A stretch of 64,000 nucleotides of DNA. Source: Fodinibacter luteus (GTDB lineage Bacteria; Actinomycetota; Actinomycetes; Actinomycetales; Dermatophilaceae). The stretch spans positions 155,286 to 219,285 of the forward strand of contig NZ_BAABGM010000011.1 of assembly GCF_039541575.1 (NCBI RefSeq), read 5' to 3'. Shown piece after piece: positions 62,331-64,000 of the stretch. Both the position numbers and the translations under genes were made by a program. The notes beneath the pieces are model-generated. The model saw only the letters and a list, made by a program, of their open reading frames with translations. It searched no databases and was not told the origin of the DNA. Positions within the stretch are counted from its first letter, which is position 1, and every line of letters begins with the position of its first letter.

Positions 62331-62612
62331 ATGTCCGTTTCAGCACACAACCAGGTGGGTCAGACCAAGCGGCGGCGCAAGGCGCCGGTGGGCCCAATCG
62401 TGCGGCGCTGGTACACCGTGCCCGAAGTCGCCGACATGCTCGGCTACGGAGCGAGCAAGGTGCGGATGATGGTCATCAGCGGCGACATCCGCTCATTGAA
62501 GGACGGTGGCTCGCGCCGGATCCTGCCCCAGTGGGTCGACGAGTACGTCGAGCGGCGCGCAGCCGAGGCTGAGGCCGATGCCAACTGGCCGCGCGATTCG
62601 GAGTGGCCGTGA
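62331..62612 (+). CDS. Excisionase/helix-turn-helix (MerR-like) protein
   Basis: The 93-residue protein has a basic N-terminus (QVGQTKRRRKAPVGPIVRRW) and a winged helix-turn-helix of the excisionase/HTH_17 type (YTVPEVADMLGYGASKVRMM, GGSRRILPQWVDEYVERR). A GAAAGGAG site precedes ATG 62331. It overlaps the integrase by four bases (GTGA), the usual xis-int order of actinobacterial integrative elements. It should bind the attachment site and favour excision. Confidence 0.88.
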   Translation: MSVSAHNQVGQTKRRRKAPVGPIVRRWYTVPEVADMLGYGASKVRMMVISGDIRSLKDGGSRRILPQWVDEYVERRAAEAEADANWPRDSEWP

Positions 62613-63820
62613 GCCGACGGGCCAACGGGGAGGGGTCGATCTACCCGTACAGGAACGGCTTCGCAGCGCACGTGTGGATCGTGACGCCGAAGGGCCGCCG
62701 GCAGCGCAAGACCGTCTACGGGAAGACCCGGCCGGAGGTACACGACAAGTGGCTCCGGCTCCACGAGCAGGCGCGGCGGGGACCGATCGTGCCGGTCTCC
62801 CCGCGCCTGCGGGACTTCCTCGAGCGGTGGCTCGAGGAGACGGTCCGGCCGACCCTGTCGCCGGCCACCACCTCGAACTATGAGATGTTCACGCGGCTGT
62901 ACATCATCCCTGACCTGGGCGACCGCAAGCTCGACAAGCTGATGGTCCGCGACGTCCAGGTGTGGGTGAACACTCTGCGGGTCCGCTGCCAGTGCTGCTT
63001 CCAGGGCAAGGATGCCGCGCGCCCCGAGCCGCAGTGCTGCGCCATCGGCGCGTGCTGCCACGAAGTCGCCTCGGACTGGACGGTCCACCAGGCGTGGCGG
63101 GTGCTACGAGGTGCGCTGACACAGGCGATGCGCGAGGAGTTGATCTTCCGCAATGTTGCCGCGCTCGTGCGGGTACCCATGCCGCGGTCGAAGAAGATGC
63201 CCGTGTGGACCGTCGACGAGGCGCGGCGGTTCCTCGAGTCGGCGCGCGCGGATGGTGACCCGATGTACGCCGGGTACGTCCTTCTGCTCACGCTCGGACT
63301 GAGGCGCGGGGAGATGCTCGGGCTGGCCTGGGAGGACGTCGACCTCGAGGGTGGCGAGGCGCTCATCGCGTGGCAGGTGCAGCGGGTCGACCACCAGCTG
63401 CTCCGGCGACACACGAAGACGCCATCTTCGGACGCGCCGCTGCCGCTGCCGGAGATCGCGGTGCGGGCACTCGAGCGGCACCGGGTCGAGGAGGCCAGGC
63501 GGCGGCTCGCGGCCGGTGATATGTGGGGCGACTGCGGCTTGGTCTTCACGACCCGACTCGGTGATCCGGTCGACCCACGCAACTTCCATCGCGATTTCAA
63601 GCTCAGGGCCGCGAAGGCCGGCGTGCCGGTCGTCCCGATTCACTCGACACGACGGACCTGTGCCAGCCTCCTCGTTGCTCTTGACGTCCACCCACGCGTC
63701 GCGATGGCCGTCCTCCGCCACAGCCGCATCAGCCTCACCATGGAGGTCTACTCTCAGGTCTCCTCGACATCCACCCGTGATGCGCTCAAGCGTCTCGGAG
63801 GCGAGCTGTCGGGGTCTTGA
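62609..63820 (+). CDS. Tyrosine recombinase/integrase with Cys-rich insert
   Basis: This 403-residue phage/ICE-type integrase has an N-terminal arm-binding domain, SAM-like core and catalytic domain with the Arg in LGLRRGEML (Arg232), HSTRRT box, LRHSRI and the nucleophile in YSQV. Between residues 127 and 150 it carries CQCC ... CC ... CC, a likely zinc-binding insert seen in some actinobacterial integrases. It is translationally coupled to the excisionase gene. The att site is expected just beyond its 3' end. Confidence 0.93.
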   Translation: MSRRANGEGSIYPYRNGFAAHVWIVTPKGRRQRKTVYGKTRPEVHDKWLRLHEQARRGPIVPVSPRLRDFLERWLEETVRPTLSPATTSNYEMFTRLYIIPDLGDRKLDKLMVRDVQVWVNTLRVRCQCCFQGKDAARPEPQCCAIGACCHEVASDWTVHQAWRVLRGALTQAMREELIFRNVAALVRVPMPRSKKMPVWTVDEARRFLESARADGDPMYAGYVLLLTLGLRRGEMLGLAWEDVDLEGGEALIAWQVQRVDHQLLRRHTKTPSSDAPLPLPEIAVRALERHRVEEARRRLAAGDMWGDCGLVFTTRLGDPVDPRNFHRDFKLRAAKAGVPVVPIHSTRRTCASLLVALDVHPRVAMAVLRHSRISLTMEVYSQVSSTSTRDALKRLGGELSGS

Positions 63821-64000
63821 CCCTGGATAGCTCACACGCGTGGCTGTCGCCATCACCGAAGATGGTGCTAGCGGACATGCCAACCTCCCTGTAGGCGGAC
63901 ACGTACTTCCCGGTTGACGGACAGCTGATCTCCCTGCCCGTGGCCATGGGGCCGGGCCGTGTCGGTCCCAACGGAAGCGTCCCTCCGGGGGTGTGCTCGA
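63821..64000. other. DNA downstream of the integrase, possible attachment region
   Basis: 180 bases to the edge of the window. A small hairpin CCATC-ACCGAA-GATGG (63850-63865) may terminate int. A leftward 61-codon frame (63971-63786) has no recognisable domain. No tRNA 3' end is visible, so the att core cannot be placed. Confidence 0.4.

Noticed and set aside
63786..63971. Leftward 61-codon frame at the right edge
   Set aside because: Overlaps the integrase 3' end, no domain recognised, and the region is too short to judge.

Overview
The window reads as chromosomal DNA of a high-GC actinobacterium. Nearly every third codon position is G or C, GTG starts are frequent, and most operons are joined by 4-base ATGA/GTGA overlaps. 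The left 5 kb (anthranilate/aminodeoxychorismate synthase glutaminase, small membrane protein, class E sortase, DUF881, crgA, rhomboid protease, ppiA, alanine-rich helical protein) matches the conserved origin-proximal cell-division neighbourhood of Mycobacterium and Streptomyces. The gene mix would suit an Intrasporangiaceae-type organism, but that placement is inference.

Region by region. 5-12 kb: two glycosyltransferases, one carrying HEAT-like repeats, diverge from an OmpR-type winged-helix/hydrolase fusion, an FAD oxidoreductase and an OsmC-like protein. 12.7-17.5 kb: an overlapping operon of ECF sigma factor, zinc anti-sigma factor, ABC ATPase, two membrane proteins and a nucleoside-hydrolase-like lipoprotein. 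17.5-30 kb: a 1100-residue TPR membrane protein, a secreted coiled-coil/transglycosylase-like protein, a maleylacetate-reductase-like and VOC gene pair, an MddA-like methyltransferase, two divergent LuxR-type regulators, and SnoaL-like and SRPBCC proteins. 30-36 kb: a TetR gene and a clear palindromic operator face an operon of class II aldolase/class III aminotransferase fusion, MFS transporter and FGGY kinase. This looks like an unassigned carbohydrate or amino-polyol catabolic unit.

36-64 kb is increasingly accessory and looks like a defence/mobile region. It holds a frameshifted DUF222-HNH gene; a membrane caspase, an EACC1-like partner and a protein made of seven xxVALNPQPLPP repeats; an ABC exporter; a MoxR/VWA pair with an unknown Cys-containing partner; hipBA; and a decayed SNF2-helicase N-terminus. 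These are followed by a markedly lower-GC segment (about 51.6-55.2 kb) encoding a CYTH protein, an HD phosphohydrolase and an 84-residue protein in one overlapping operon, opposite a HEPN-like gene. Then come a PLD/DEAD/DUF3427 helicase, a MobF/TraA relaxase-helicase, an excisionase-like protein and a tyrosine integrase at the right edge. The last three form the conjugation/integration module of an integrative element whose outer boundary is not visible.

The strongest candidates for undescribed biology are the caspase/EACC1/NPQPLPP-repeat operon, the CYTH/HD/84-aa operon, and the aldolase-aminotransferase fusion operon. Exact recent tandem duplications (36 bp x3 inside the FGGY kinase, 24 bp x2 at the mddA 3' end) and long-arm hairpins are a second theme.
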